Below are positions 51,590 to 61,308 of a stretch of DNA of 64,000 nucleotides, piece after piece. A program made the position numbers and the translations under genes. Below the pieces are notes generated by a model. The model did not search any database. It saw only the letters and a program-made list of their open reading frames with translations, and was not told the DNA's origin. The stretch is from Streptomyces canus (GTDB lineage Bacteria; Actinomycetota; Actinomycetes; Streptomycetales; Streptomycetaceae). Position 1 is the first letter of the stretch; each line of letters starts with the position of its first letter. The stretch lies in contig NZ_KQ948659.1 in assembly GCF_001514145.1 (NCBI RefSeq), positions 117,454-181,453 on the forward strand, in the 5' to 3' direction.

Positions 51590-52774
51590 CTACGGCAGCG
51601 CCAGCATCCGCTCCAGCGCCAGCTTCGCGAACGCCTCCGTTTCCTTGTCGACCTCGATCCGGTTGACGAGCTTGCCCTCGGCCAGCGACTCCAGGGTCCA
51701 GACCAGGTGGGGCAGGTCGATGCGGTTCATGGTCGAGCAGAAGCAGACCGTCTTGTCGAGGAAGACGATCTCCTTGCCCTCGGGGGCGAAACGGTTCGCG
51801 AGCCGGCGTACGAGATTGAGCTCCGTGCCGATGGCCCACTTCGAGCCGGCCGGGGCCGCTTCCAGCGCCTTGATGATGTACTCGGTCGAGCCGACGTAGT
51901 CCGCCGCGGCCACGACCTCGTGCTTGCACTCGGGGTGCACGAGGACGTTCACGCCGGGGATCCGGGCGCGGACGTCCTCCACCGAGTCCAGCGAGAAGCG
52001 GCCGTGCACCGAGCAGTGGCCGCGCCACAGGATCATCTTCGCGTCGCGCAGCTGCTCGGCGGTCAGGCCGCCGTTCGGCTTGTGCGGGTTGTAGAGGACG
52101 CAGTCCTCCAGCGTCATCCCCATGTCCCGCACGGCGGTGTTGCGGCCGAGATGCTGGTCGGGCAGGAACAGCACCTTCTCGCCCTGCTCGAAGGCCCACT
52201 CGAGAGCCTTCTTGGCGTTGGACGACGTGCAGATGGTGCCGCCGTGCTTGCCCGTGAACGCCTTGATGTCCGCCGAGGAGTTCATGTAGGACACCGGCAC
52301 GACCTGCTCGGCTATGCCGGCCTCGGTGAGCACGTCCCAGCACTCGGCGACCTGCTCGGCCGTCGCCATGTCGGCCATGGAGCAGCCGGCGGCGAGGTCG
52401 GGGAGGACCACCTTCTGGTCGTCGGACGTGAGGATGTCCGCCGACTCGGCCATGAAGTGCACACCGCAGAACACGATGTACTCGGCCTCCGGGCGCGCGG
52501 CCGCGTCCCGGGCCAGTTTGAACGAGTCACCCGTGACGTCGGCGAACTGGATGACCTCGTCACGCTGGTAGTGGTGGCCGAGGACGAACACCTTGTCCCC
52601 GAGTTTCTCCTTGGCCGCGCGGGCGCGCTCGACCAGGTCGGGGTCGGAGGGCGAGGGCAGGTCGCCGGGACACTCGACGCCCCGCTCGCTCCTCGGGTCG
52701 GCCTCGCGGCCGAGCAGCAACAGGGCGAGCGGAGTCGGCTGTACGTCGAGCTCCGTGGTCTGGGCGGTGGTCAC
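51590..52774 (-). CDS. nadA: Quinolinate synthase NadA
   Basis: NadA condenses iminoaspartate with dihydroxyacetone phosphate to quinolinate, for NAD, using a [4Fe-4S] cluster. The 394-residue product has LGHHYQRDEVI, Cys103 (VFCGVHFM), the second Cys region HPECKHEV and the third CFCSTMN. GTG 52774 is chosen because AGAAAGGG lies eight bases upstream; a GTG at 52783 would be too close to it. nadB and nadC are not adjacent. Upstream is a TATGAT -10 box and two interleaved inverted repeats. erpA is the divergent neighbour. Confidence 0.96.
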   Translation of the reverse strand: MTTAQTTELDVQPTPLALLLLGREADPRSERGVECPGDLPSPSDPDLVERARAAKEKLGDKVFVLGHHYQRDEVIQFADVTGDSFKLARDAAARPEAEYIVFCGVHFMAESADILTSDDQKVVLPDLAAGCSMADMATAEQVAECWDVLTEAGIAEQVVPVSYMNSSADIKAFTGKHGGTICTSSNAKKALEWAFEQGEKVLFLPDQHLGRNTAVRDMGMTLEDCVLYNPHKPNGGLTAEQLRDAKMILWRGHCSVHGRFSLDSVEDVRARIPGVNVLVHPECKHEVVAAADYVGSTEYIIKALEAAPAGSKWAIGTELNLVRRLANRFAPEGKEIVFLDKTVCFCSTMNRIDLPHLVWTLESLAEGKLVNRIEVDKETEAFAKLALERMLALP

Positions 52775-52805
52775 GACACGCACCCTTTCTACTTTTCGTC
52801 GAACT

Positions 52806-52871
52806 GACGCTATCTATCATAACCCGGTTCACGTCACTTTGACGATGGCTATAGCGTCGATGTGACGTGAA
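52806..52871 (-). promoter_or_regulatory. nadA promoter with interleaved inverted repeats
   Basis: Two perfect inverted repeats interlock: GACGCTAT (52806-52813) with ATAGCGTC (52851-52858), and TTCACGTCAC (52828-52837) with GTGACGTGAA (52862-52871). A lower-strand TATGAT (52821-52816) is a good -10 placed about 42 bases before the nadA start. A NAD-responsive repressor such as NrtR or NadQ-like protein would be a natural candidate, but this is inference. Confidence 0.6.
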
Positions 52872-53043
52872 TCCCGGTCCTCCGGAAGAGGGGTGGTTCG
52901 CGGGCCGCTGTTCGCTTCGTCGCGGGTGTGCGAGCATGAAGAGGACAGGCGAAAAGACAAGTTGCTCGGCCCGGAATGAATCCGCGGCCCCGGCGGTTGC
53001 AATCGTCGGTAAGCAGTCTCCGTACAACCCGGGAGAGATGTAG

Positions 53044-53400
53044 ATGTCCGTATCGGACGAGACCGGCACCGTCACCGACGGCATCATCCTGTCCGACGCC
53101 GCCGCGGCGAAGGTCAAGGCCCTGCTCGACCAGGAAGGCCGTGACGACCTGGCCCTGCGCGTCGCCGTTCAGCCCGGCGGCTGCTCCGGCCTGCGTTACC
53201 AGCTCTTCTTCGACGAGCGTTCCCTCGACGGGGACGTCGTCAAGGACTTCGGTGGCGTCAAGGTCGTCACCGACCGCATGAGCGCCCCGTACCTGGGCGG
53301 CGCGTCCATCGACTTCGTGGACACCATCGAGAAGCAGGGCTTCACGATCGACAACCCGAACGCGACCGGCTCCTGCGCCTGCGGCGACTCGTTCAGCTAA
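53044..53400 (+). CDS. erpA: HesB/IscA/ErpA-type iron-sulfur insertion protein
   Basis: The 118-residue A-type carrier delivers Fe-S clusters to apoproteins. Its three conserved cysteines are present: one in GGCSGLRYQ and two in GSCACGDSF. GGGAGAG precedes the ATG. The orthologue Rv2204c lies in the same neighbourhood of M. tuberculosis. Nearby Fe-S clients include NadA and LipA. A strong terminator follows. Confidence 0.94.
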   Translation: MSVSDETGTVTDGIILSDAAAAKVKALLDQEGRDDLALRVAVQPGGCSGLRYQLFFDERSLDGDVVKDFGGVKVVTDRMSAPYLGGASIDFVDTIEKQGFTIDNPNATGSCACGDSFS

Positions 53401-53429
53401 GCCTCGGGTTCGACCAAGGCTCGAGCGAC

Positions 53430-53468
53430 AGAAGGCGGCGGCCCCCTCCGACGGGGCCGCCGCCTTCT
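53430..53468. terminator. Bidirectional terminator between erpA and membrane protein gene
   Basis: Perfect 16-base arms (AGAAGGCGGCGGCCCC and GGGGCCGCCGCCTTCT) surround a 7-base loop, between convergent stops. Confidence 0.92.
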
Positions 53469-53481
53469 CGTATCTCCAGGG

Positions 53482-55461
53482 CTACCGGGCCCCGGAGGTC
53501 TCCGGCAGCCGTGCCCCCGCCTTCTTCAGCGGGATCTCCTTGCCGTCCGAGCCCACGACCTTGCGGTCACCGAGTGGCTCGTTCAGCGGCACGGTCTTCT
53601 GAATCTCCTTGGCGATCATGATGCAGACCTTGTCCGGCCACGGCGTATAGGTCACCTTGGCCGTCACCTCGCCCGAGGTCTCGCTCGCCGTCGCCGCGTA
53701 GTCCCCGCACACCCCGCCCGTGAAGCTCAGCGTCAGCTCGTCGCCCTCGGCCGAGTAGCCGTCCACCTTGACGTCGCGCGTCTTCGGCGCGGAGGTCGGC
53801 TGGTCCGAGGGTGCCGTGGGTGTGGCGGGTGACGTGGGTGTCGCCGTCGCCGGGGAGGCGATGTACGTCGGGTCGACCGCCGGATACGTCACCGTGAAGG
53901 CGTCCTTCGCGCCCGTCGCCCGCACCTCGAACAGCCAGGACGGCACGAGCGCCTGCCTGCCGGCCACAAGATGCGACGCCAGCCCGAACACCGCCTTCTC
54001 GACGGTGAGCGTGTTCCTCGCGGGGCTCGCCGTCGACTCCCCGCAGGGCGCCTCCAACCGGTCCTTGAGCGGTACGGGACTGGCGCAGCCGCCGATCCCC
54101 ATGCGGTGGCCGGTCGCGGGCACCTCGTTCAGCAGGCCCAGCGTCTTCTCGGCGCTCAGCACGGGATACGTGTCGCTCTTCACCGGCGCCTTCAACTGGC
54201 CGGTGCCGCCGACCACTTCACCCTGACCGTTCACGGTGACGCCGGTCGTCCAGCCGTACGTGGGCAACCCGCCCACGACCGGATCGGCGTTCACGACCCG
54301 CTGGGCGCCCATGACCTGGCTCGCGTCCAGCTTCGCGCCGTCCTGACCCGCCGCCTTCAGTACCGGCGCGGCGGCCTTCTCCGCGACCGCCACGCTCACC
54401 GGAGATCCGGTGGGGGTCTGCTCGGCTCCGCACACGGTGGCGCTGTCACAGTTGTCGATGACGCGGGAGTAGCGCTGGAACGTCCACGCGCCCGGCGCCT
54501 GCCGGTTCACCTGGAGGCTCGGCCCGGACCCGTCCTTGGTCCCGACCCGCCAGACCTGCCCCTGCGCCACCGGCGTCCCGTCGACCCCGAGCGCTTCGGC
54601 GAGCCGCACCACGTCGTCCTCGGTGACCTGCCCCTGGGTCCGGTAGACCGGCGCCGAGCGGGGCCCCGCCGGGAGGCTGCCGTCGACGCGGTAGGTCGTG
54701 CCGTACGGATTCGGCTCCCCGGGCGCGATCCCGTTCCCCGCACCACCGCTCACGCGGTAACCGTCGAGTGCGAGGGGCGGGGGAGTGTCGTCCCCCGACG
54801 CACCGGAGGCCGCGCCGTCGCCGGACCCTCCGGAGGTACTGGCGGCGAGATACGCCCCACCGCCCCCGACCAGCAGGACGGCAGCGGCGACGGCGGCGAT
54901 GACGACGGGGGAGCGGTGCCGACCGGAACGGGGGGCGTCGGGGTCGGGGAGGGCGGCAACGGCGGGAACGTGATCGTGGTCGGAGTCCGCCCCGGAGCCG
55001 GCGGTATCGGGGGTAGGGGGCTGAGGCTGATCGAGATCGGTGTCCAGGCCCACAGGCTCGTCCGGGCCGGCAGAGGTGTCGGGTGCCGGAAGCCTGCCGA
55101 GGCCGGTGCGGCTGGGAGCCGCCGAGCTCTCGCCATCGGTGGGAGCCCGTGCCGTGTCAGCGTCGGCATGGGCGTCGGTGGCCGCGGGGCCGTCCGGCTC
55201 GTCGGCGTCGGCGTCGGCTACGGAGCCGGAGGCCGGGGAGCCGTCCGCCGCTTCCTCGGCGTGCTCCGTCGAGCCTCCGGCGGCAGCGGAGGCTTCCTCG
55301 GTGCCCTCGGTGCCCTCGGCTCCACCGGCGCTCGTCTCGTCGCCGTGAGCATCGGAACCCCGCGTCTCCTCGGCGCCGAGCGCCCCCGCACCGCGCGCTT
55401 CCGCAGAGCTCCCGTCCCCGCCGCCGGAGGCCTCGTCGTTGTCGGGTCGCTCGGTGTTCAC
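53482..55461 (-). CDS. Large single-span membrane protein with acidic disordered N-terminus
   Basis: The 659-residue protein has a long, acidic Ala/Glu/Asp/Gly/Ser-rich N-terminus (residues 1-about 185, no fold expected) and one membrane span (about 187-210: SPVVIAAVAAAVLLVGGGGAYLAA). A large external domain contains four or more cysteines (DNCDSATVCG, GGCASPV, APCGES, GVCGDY), suggesting disulfides. The homologue in M. tuberculosis next to adoK is Rv2203, a conserved membrane protein of unknown function. GTG 55461 follows AAGGAG. Role unknown. Confidence 0.85.
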   Translation of the reverse strand: MNTERPDNDEASGGGDGSSAEARGAGALGAEETRGSDAHGDETSAGGAEGTEGTEEASAAAGGSTEHAEEAADGSPASGSVADADADEPDGPAATDAHADADTARAPTDGESSAAPSRTGLGRLPAPDTSAGPDEPVGLDTDLDQPQPPTPDTAGSGADSDHDHVPAVAALPDPDAPRSGRHRSPVVIAAVAAAVLLVGGGGAYLAASTSGGSGDGAASGASGDDTPPPLALDGYRVSGGAGNGIAPGEPNPYGTTYRVDGSLPAGPRSAPVYRTQGQVTEDDVVRLAEALGVDGTPVAQGQVWRVGTKDGSGPSLQVNRQAPGAWTFQRYSRVIDNCDSATVCGAEQTPTGSPVSVAVAEKAAAPVLKAAGQDGAKLDASQVMGAQRVVNADPVVGGLPTYGWTTGVTVNGQGEVVGGTGQLKAPVKSDTYPVLSAEKTLGLLNEVPATGHRMGIGGCASPVPLKDRLEAPCGESTASPARNTLTVEKAVFGLASHLVAGRQALVPSWLFEVRATGAKDAFTVTYPAVDPTYIASPATATPTSPATPTAPSDQPTSAPKTRDVKVDGYSAEGDELTLSFTGGVCGDYAATASETSGEVTAKVTYTPWPDKVCIMIAKEIQKTVPLNEPLGDRKVVGSDGKEIPLKKAGARLPETSGAR

Positions 55462-55625
55462 CGCATCGCTCCTTCTGCTGCGCAACTGTCCCTCGACCCT
55501 GACCCGACCCTGTCAAAAAGGTCGGCAAGCGGGTCGTATCCCGCATCCCCTTTCCGGGGGACGGCGATGGGACGCAGCGGGGGAGCGCGCGGTTCCCTCG
55601 AACGCGCCGACGCGAGCGCCGTGGC

Positions 55626-55835
55626 TCAGTCGCCGTACTCCGACATCGCCTCCAGCAGCCGCGCGGAGCCCTCGGGAACCGTCACGCCGTGGATGAGTGA
55701 GGGAGAAACCGGAAGGGAAACGATCCGGTCGGGCGCTGCCCAGTGCGGAGCCATCCGGGCGCAGTCACCGAGCAGCGACGCGAGGCCCCCGTCCAGGTCG
55801 GCCGGAGCGGAGACGTACAGCTCAAGGTTGGTCAT
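55626..55835 (-). CDS. Small conserved protein
   Basis: The 69-residue acidic protein (MTNLELYVSAPADLDGGLAS; PEGSARLLEAMSEYGD end) is divergent from adoK and upstream of the large membrane gene. It is compact, without signal or membrane segment. I recognise no family. The normal third-base bias and a clean ATG support it. Confidence 0.68.
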   Translation of the reverse strand: MTNLELYVSAPADLDGGLASLLGDCARMAPHWAAPDRIVSLPVSPSLIHGVTVPEGSARLLEAMSEYGD

Positions 55836-55987
55836 GACGGCACCGTATGCACGCCGGAGCCCGCGAAGAAAGATCTACTATCGGGTAGTTTTACCTGCTT
55901 CACCGTGCCGTCGGCCGCCTCGCAGTACCCCATACGGACCCGATAGCGTGAACCGTCAATACACCCTCCCCCCAGGAGAGCCACGCC

Positions 55988-56962
55988 GTGCGCATCGCAG
56001 TCACCGGCTCCATCGCCACCGACCACCTCATGACCTTCCCCGGCCGCTTCGCCGACCAGTTCGTCGCGGACCAACTGCACACGGTCTCGCTCTCCTTCCT
56101 GGTCGACAACCTCGACGTACGCAGGGGAGGCGTCGGCGCGAACATCGCCTTCGGTATGGGCCAGCTCGGCACCAACCCGATCCTCGTCGGCGCCGCGGGC
56201 TTCGACTTCGACGAGTACCGTGCCTGGCTGGACCGGCACGGCGTCGACACCGCGTCCGTCCGCATCTCCGAGACCCTGCACACCGCCCGCTTCGTGTGCA
56301 CCACCGACGCCGACCACAACCAGATCGGCTCCTTCTACACGGGCGCGATGAGCGAGGCCCGCCAGATCGAGCTCAAGACCGTGGCCGACCGGGTCGACGG
56401 CCTCGACCTCGTCCTCATCGGCGCCGACGACCCCGAGGCGATGCTCCGCCACACCGAGGAGTGCCGGTCGCGCGGTATCCCCTTCGCCGCGGACTTCTCC
56501 CAGCAGATCGCCCGGATGAACGGCGACGAGATCCGGATACTGCTGGACGGCGCCACGTACCTCTTCTCCAACGAGTACGAGAAGGGGCTCATCGAGTCCA
56601 AGACGGGCTGGTCCGACGCGGAGATCCTGGCGAAGGTGGGCCACCGGGTCACGACGCTCGGCGCGCAGGGTGTGCGGATCGACCAGGTCGGCGAGGAGCC
56701 GATCGTCGTCGGCTGCGCGGAGGAGGAGCGCAAGGCGGACCCCACGGGCGTCGGCGACGCGTTCCGCGCCGGGTTCCTGTCGGGGCTGGCCTGGGGGGTC
56801 CCGCTGGAGCGGGCGGCTCAGGTGGGCTGCATGCTGGCGACGCTCGTCATCGAGACCGTGGGAACGCAGGAGTACCGGCTGCGGCGGGGGAACTTCATGG
56901 AGCGGTTCACCAAGGCGTACGGGGACGAGGCCGCGGCGGAGGTCCAGGGGCACCTGGGCTGA
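55988..56962 (+). CDS. adoK: Adenosine kinase (PfkB family, AdoK-type)
   Basis: The 324-residue kinase is the same length as M. tuberculosis AdoK (Rv2202c) and shares its distinctive stretches (AVTGSIATDHLM, FPGRF, VSLSFLVD, GAMSEAR, SKTGWS), as I recall it. It phosphorylates adenosine to AMP in purine salvage. The PfkB signature DPTGVGDAFRAGFLSG holds the catalytic Asp. It lies in the adoK-ctaC neighbourhood conserved in actinobacteria. It is convergent with the cysteine desulfurase fusion by 9 bp. Confidence 0.92.
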   Translation: MRIAVTGSIATDHLMTFPGRFADQFVADQLHTVSLSFLVDNLDVRRGGVGANIAFGMGQLGTNPILVGAAGFDFDEYRAWLDRHGVDTASVRISETLHTARFVCTTDADHNQIGSFYTGAMSEARQIELKTVADRVDGLDLVLIGADDPEAMLRHTEECRSRGIPFAADFSQQIARMNGDEIRILLDGATYLFSNEYEKGLIESKTGWSDAEILAKVGHRVTTLGAQGVRIDQVGEEPIVVGCAEEERKADPTGVGDAFRAGFLSGLAWGVPLERAAQVGCMLATLVIETVGTQEYRLRRGNFMERFTKAYGDEAAAEVQGHLG

Positions 56963-56971
56963 GTCCCGTCA

Positions 56972-58333
56972 TCAGCTGATCCGGCGGATCACATAGGCCG
57001 TTCCGTTTTCCGCCGGTTCCTCTCCTACGTACTCCTGCTCCCGCATCTCGCACCATGCCGGGATGTCCAGGCGGGCCGCCTCGTCGTCCGACAGGACCCG
57101 GACGGTCCCGCCCACCGGCACGTCTCCGATCACCTTGGCCAGTTCGATGACCGGGATGGGGCAGCGCTTGCCGAGGGCGTCCACGACAAGTGAGTCCTCC
57201 CGCACCACAGCCGAAGGCGTCGGTGCGCCCAGCTTCTCCCGCACCGCCGCCACCGCCCCCGGCAACACCTCCAGGAACCGGTCGACCTCCTCAGAGACCG
57301 CCCCGAAGGGCAGCGAAACCCGCACATTCCCCTCACTCAGTACGCCCATCGCCTTCAGTACATGGCTCGGCGTCAGCGTGCTGCTCGTGCAGGACGATCC
57401 GGAGGAAACGGAGAACCCCTCCCGGTCCAGCTCGTGCAGCAAGGTCTCTCCGTCGACATAGAGACAGGAGAAGGTGACGATCCCCGGCAGCCGCTTCTCG
57501 GGATCGCCCACCACGTCCACGTCCGGCACCAGCCGCGGCACCCGTGCCCGGATCCGCGCCGTCAGCTCCCGCAGCCGTACGGCCTCTTGCGCCGCCTCGG
57601 CCCGCACCGCCCGCAGCGAGGCAGCCGCCGCGACGATGGCCGGCAGGTTCTCGAACCCCGGCGCCCGCCCCGACTCCCGCTCGTCGACCGGTCCCTGGGG
57701 TGAGAACCGGACACCTTTCCTTACGGCGAGCAGGCCGACCCCCGACGGACCGCCCCATTTGTGCGCGCTGGCCGTCAACAGCGACCACTCGCCCTCGACC
57801 GGCCCCCACCCGAGCGACTGCGCCGCGTCCACCAGCAACGGCACCCCCGCCTGACGGCACACGGCGGCCACCTCGGCCACCGGCTGCACGGTCCCCACCT
57901 CATGGTTCGCCGACTGGAGACACGCCAGCGCGGTGTCGGGGCGAAGAGCATCGACATACGACTGCGGGCTCACCGCTCCCGTACGGCTCACCGGAACCTC
58001 GGTCACCTCGAACAGCTCCGCCGAATGAAGTACCGAGGAGTGTTCGACGGCTGACACGATCAGGTGACGTCCGACCCGACGCCGACCGGCCAGCGCCCCC
58101 GCGATCCCGTCATGCACGGCCCGCGTCCCGGAGGACGTGAAGGCCAGTTCGTCAGGCCGGCACCCCACGGCCTCGGCAGCGGCCTCCCGAGCGGCATCCA
58201 ACAACAGCCGAGCCCGCCGCCCTTCCCGGTACAAGCGAGAGGGATCAGCCCACCCTTCATCCAGAGAGGCCAACAGCGCCTGACGGGCAACGGGATGAAG
58301 AGGCGCACTGGAAGCAGCGTCGAAATATGACAC
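56972..58333 (-). CDS. Cysteine desulfurase fused to TusA sulfur-carrier domain
   Basis: Residues 1-about 372 form a class V (NifS/IscS-like) PLP enzyme: PLP-binding Lys192 (SAHKWGGPSG), HEVGTVQP, active-site Cys315 (SSGSSCTSS). Residues about 382-453 form a TusA/SirA domain with the sulfur-accepting Cys391 in CPIPV. TusA normally takes persulfide sulfur from a separate IscS, so the fusion would pass sulfur within one chain. GTG 58333 start. The sulfur acceptor is unknown; 2-thiouridine, molybdopterin or cofactor sulfur transfer are options. It is divergent from ctaC. Confidence 0.92.
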   Translation of the reverse strand: MSYFDAASSAPLHPVARQALLASLDEGWADPSRLYREGRRARLLLDAAREAAAEAVGCRPDELAFTSSGTRAVHDGIAGALAGRRRVGRHLIVSAVEHSSVLHSAELFEVTEVPVSRTGAVSPQSYVDALRPDTALACLQSANHEVGTVQPVAEVAAVCRQAGVPLLVDAAQSLGWGPVEGEWSLLTASAHKWGGPSGVGLLAVRKGVRFSPQGPVDERESGRAPGFENLPAIVAAAASLRAVRAEAAQEAVRLRELTARIRARVPRLVPDVDVVGDPEKRLPGIVTFSCLYVDGETLLHELDREGFSVSSGSSCTSSTLTPSHVLKAMGVLSEGNVRVSLPFGAVSEEVDRFLEVLPGAVAAVREKLGAPTPSAVVREDSLVVDALGKRCPIPVIELAKVIGDVPVGGTVRVLSDDEAARLDIPAWCEMREQEYVGEEPAENGTAYVIRRIS

Positions 58334-58353
58334 ACGGCAACGCTAACCTCCCC

Positions 58354-58420
58354 AGGGGCGCGGGGCTGTATCCGATAGCGGCTCCGCCGCGGGGCGCGAC
58401 CAGCCACAACGGGCCCGCGG
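58354..58420. repeat. Dispersed intergenic repeat, copy E
   Basis: Carries the family blocks AGGGGCGCGGGGCTGTATCC, GGCTCCGCCGCG, GCGCGACCAGCCAC and CGGGCCCGCGG. It lies between the divergent cysteine desulfurase and ctaC genes, so it does not serve as a 3' terminator here. Confidence 0.82.
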
Positions 58421-58603
58421 CCGCCAATTCAGCGAACGCCCTACCCAGTAGGCACCCCTCCCGCTGAACCCTCGGAGAGCGTCGGCTAGGGTTTGGTCCG
58501 CATAAACATCCAAACCCCTGCCCGACGCAGGGCGGCGACCGACCACCGAGTAAGGGCAGGCCGCAGCCAATCCGCGCGGGCGAGACTCTCGGGAAGGCGC
58601 TAC

Positions 58604-59569
58604 GTGAGTCCCAACGGCTCCGACCGCTCGCCGCGGCGCCCGATGCGGCGGAAGCTGCTGCAGGCAATGATTGCGGGCCTGGTCCTGGCGACCGCCACCG
58701 GTTGCTCGTACAACTGGGAAGACTTCCCCCGCCTTGGTATGCCCACCCCGACCACGGAAGAGGCTCCGCGGATCCTCTCCCTGTGGCAGGGCTCCTGGGC
58801 TGCCGCGCTGGCCACCGGTGTGCTGGTGTGGGGCCTGATCCTGTGGAGCACGATCTTCCACCGGCGCAGCCGTACCAAGGTGGAGGTTCCTCCGCAGACC
58901 CGGTACAACATGCCGATCGAGGCGCTGTACACGGTCGTTCCGCTGGTCATCGTCTCGGTCCTCTTCTACTTCACGGCCCGCGACGAGTCGAAGCTCCTCA
59001 GCCTCAAGGATGAGCCCGACGTCACCATCAACGTCGTCGGCTACCAGTGGAGCTGGGCCTTCAACTACATCGAGCCCGTCGCGGGTTCCACGGGCGACGC
59101 GAAGACCGACAAGAACCTGGACGCGATTCCGACCCGGTTCAAGAACGACTTCCCGGCGAACGCCGGCGGTGTCTACGACTTCGGTACGCCCGCCACGCGG
59201 AACCCGCAGACCGGCAACCCCGGCCCGACCCTCTGGCTCCCCAAGGGCAAGACGGTCCGCTTCGTCCTCACCTCGCGTGACGTCATCCACTCCTTCTGGG
59301 TGGTGCCGTTCCTGATGAAGCAGGACGTGATTCCGGGCCACACCAACGCCTTCCAGGTGACTCCGAACAAGGAGGGCACCTTCATGGGTAAGTGCGCCGA
59401 ACTGTGCGGCGTCGACCACTCCCGGATGCTGTTCAACGTGAAGGTCGTCTCCCCCGAGCGCTACGAGCAGCACCTCAAGGACCTCGCGAAGAAGGGGCAG
59501 ACCGGTTACGTTCCCGCGGGCATCGAGCAGACCGCCCACGAGAAGGACCGGGAGACGACGAACCTGTGA
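58604..59569 (+). CDS. ctaC: Cytochrome c oxidase subunit II
   Basis: CtaC carries the CuA centre that takes electrons from cytochrome bcc. The 321-residue product has a lipoprotein-type signal (lipobox Cys34 in LATATGC), two membrane spans (about 55-77 and 97-118) and the CuA ligands Cys264, Cys268, His272 and Met275 ([14 protein letters not shown]). An actinobacterial insertion of about 30 residues precedes the cupredoxin core. GTG 58604 follows GGGAAGG. Its TGA overlaps the GTG of ctaD. Confidence 0.97.
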   Translation: MSPNGSDRSPRRPMRRKLLQAMIAGLVLATATGCSYNWEDFPRLGMPTPTTEEAPRILSLWQGSWAAALATGVLVWGLILWSTIFHRRSRTKVEVPPQTRYNMPIEALYTVVPLVIVSVLFYFTARDESKLLSLKDEPDVTINVVGYQWSWAFNYIEPVAGSTGDAKTDKNLDAIPTRFKNDFPANAGGVYDFGTPATRNPQTGNPGPTLWLPKGKTVRFVLTSRDVIHSFWVVPFLMKQDVIPGHTNAFQVTPNKEGTFMGKCAELCGVDHSRMLFNVKVVSPERYEQHLKDLAKKGQTGYVPAGIEQTAHEKDRETTNL

Positions 59570-61308
59570 GCATCCTCAACGAACCCCAGGGTGCCGCCGA
59601 AGCGGGGTCCCACTACGCGGACGAACTGCCGGTCCGGCGCCAGAACCGCGGCAGCGTGGTCATCAAGTGGCTCACCACCACTGACCACAAGACGATCGGC
59701 ACGATGTACCTGGTCACGTCGTTCGCGTTCTTCCTCATCGGCGGCGTGATGGCGCTCTTCATGCGCGCCGAGCTGGCCCGGCCGGGTCTGCAGATCATGT
59801 CGAACGAGCAGTTCAACCAGGCGTTCACGATGCACGGCACGATCATGCTGCTGATGTTCGCGACGCCGCTGTTCGCCGGCTTCACCAACTGGATCATGCC
59901 GCTGCAGATCGGCGCGCCCGACGTGGCGTTCCCGCGGCTGAACATGTTCGCCTACTGGCTGTACCTGTTCGGCTCGACGATCGCGGTCGGCGGCTTCCTC
60001 ACCCCCTCGGGTGCGGCCGACTTCGGCTGGTTCGCCTACTCCCCGCTCTCCGACGCCGTCCGCTCTCCGGGCATCGGCGCCGACCTGTGGATCATGGGCC
60101 TGGCCTTCTCCGGCTTCGGCACCATCCTCGGCGCGGTCAACTTCATCACCACGATCATCTGCATGCGCGCGCCCGGCATGACCATGTTCCGCATGCCGAT
60201 CTTCGTGTGGAACGTGCTGCTGACCGCGGTGCTGGTCCTGCTCGCCTTCCCCGTGCTCGCCGCCGCGCTGTTCGCGCTGGAGGCGGATCGGAAATTCGGG
60301 GCACACGTCTTCGATGCCGCGAACGGCGGAGCGTTGCTGTGGCAACACCTCTTCTGGTTCTTCGGCCATCCAGAGGTGTACATCATCGCCCTGCCGTTCT
60401 TCGGCATCATCTCCGAGGTCATCCCGGTCTTCTCCCGCAAGCCGATGTTCGGCTACATGGGTCTGATCGCGGCGACCATCGCGATCGCGGGTCTGTCGGT
60501 GACGGTGTGGGCGCACCACATGTACGTCACCGGCGGCGTACTCCTCCCGTTCTTCTCCTTCATGACGTTCCTCATCGCCGTACCGACAGGCGTGAAGTTC
60601 TTCAACTGGATCGGAACGATGTGGAAGGGGTCCCTGAGTTTCGAGACCCCGATGCTCTGGGCCACCGGCTTCCTGATCACCTTCACCTTCGGTGGTCTGA
60701 CCGGTGTCATCCTGGCCTCGCCCCCGCTGGACTTCCACGTCTCGGACTCGTACTTCGTGGTGGCGCACTTCCACTACGTCGTCTTCGGCACCGTCGTCTT
60801 CGCGATGTTCTCCGGCTTCCACTTCTGGTGGCCGAAGTTCACCGGCAAGATGCTCGACGAGCGCCTCGGCAAGATCACGTTCTGGACGCTGTTCATCGGC
60901 TTCCACGGCACCTTCCTGGTCCAGCACTGGCTGGGCGCCGAGGGCATGCCGCGTCGTTACGCCGACTACCTGGCGGCCGACGGCTTCACCGCCCTGAACA
61001 CGATCTCGACGATCAGCTCGTTCGTGCTCGGCCTGTCGATCCTGCCGTTCCTCTACAACGTGTGGAAGACGGCCAAGTACGGCAAGCCGGTCGGCGTCGA
61101 CGACCCGTGGGGCTACGGCCGCTCACTCGAATGGGCGACCTCCTGCCCGCCGCCGCGCCACAACTTCCTCACCCTGCCGCGGATCCGCAGCGAATCGCCG
61201 GCGTTCGACCTGCACCACCCCGAGATCGCCGCTCTCGACCAGCTCGAGAACGCCGGTCACGGTGAGAAGGCTCTGGCCGGCAACGGCGGCAAGGAGGCCG
61301 GCAAGTGA
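59566..61308 (+). CDS. ctaD: Cytochrome c oxidase subunit I
   Basis: CtaD is the catalytic haem-copper subunit of the aa3 oxidase. The 580-residue, twelve-span product has the haem-a His (TMHGTIM), the CuB-Tyr segment GHPEVYI, CuB histidines (WAHHMY) and the haem-a/a3 ligands (AHFHYVVFG). GTG 59566 overlaps the ctaC stop (GTGA), and its own stop overlaps ctaF the same way, so the three are translationally coupled. Confidence 0.98.
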   Translation: MSILNEPQGAAEAGSHYADELPVRRQNRGSVVIKWLTTTDHKTIGTMYLVTSFAFFLIGGVMALFMRAELARPGLQIMSNEQFNQAFTMHGTIMLLMFATPLFAGFTNWIMPLQIGAPDVAFPRLNMFAYWLYLFGSTIAVGGFLTPSGAADFGWFAYSPLSDAVRSPGIGADLWIMGLAFSGFGTILGAVNFITTIICMRAPGMTMFRMPIFVWNVLLTAVLVLLAFPVLAAALFALEADRKFGAHVFDAANGGALLWQHLFWFFGHPEVYIIALPFFGIISEVIPVFSRKPMFGYMGLIAATIAIAGLSVTVWAHHMYVTGGVLLPFFSFMTFLIAVPTGVKFFNWIGTMWKGSLSFETPMLWATGFLITFTFGGLTGVILASPPLDFHVSDSYFVVAHFHYVVFGTVVFAMFSGFHFWWPKFTGKMLDERLGKITFWTLFIGFHGTFLVQHWLGAEGMPRRYADYLAADGFTALNTISTISSFVLGLSILPFLYNVWKTAKYGKPVGVDDPWGYGRSLEWATSCPPPRHNFLTLPRIRSESPAFDLHHPEIAALDQLENAGHGEKALAGNGGKEAGK

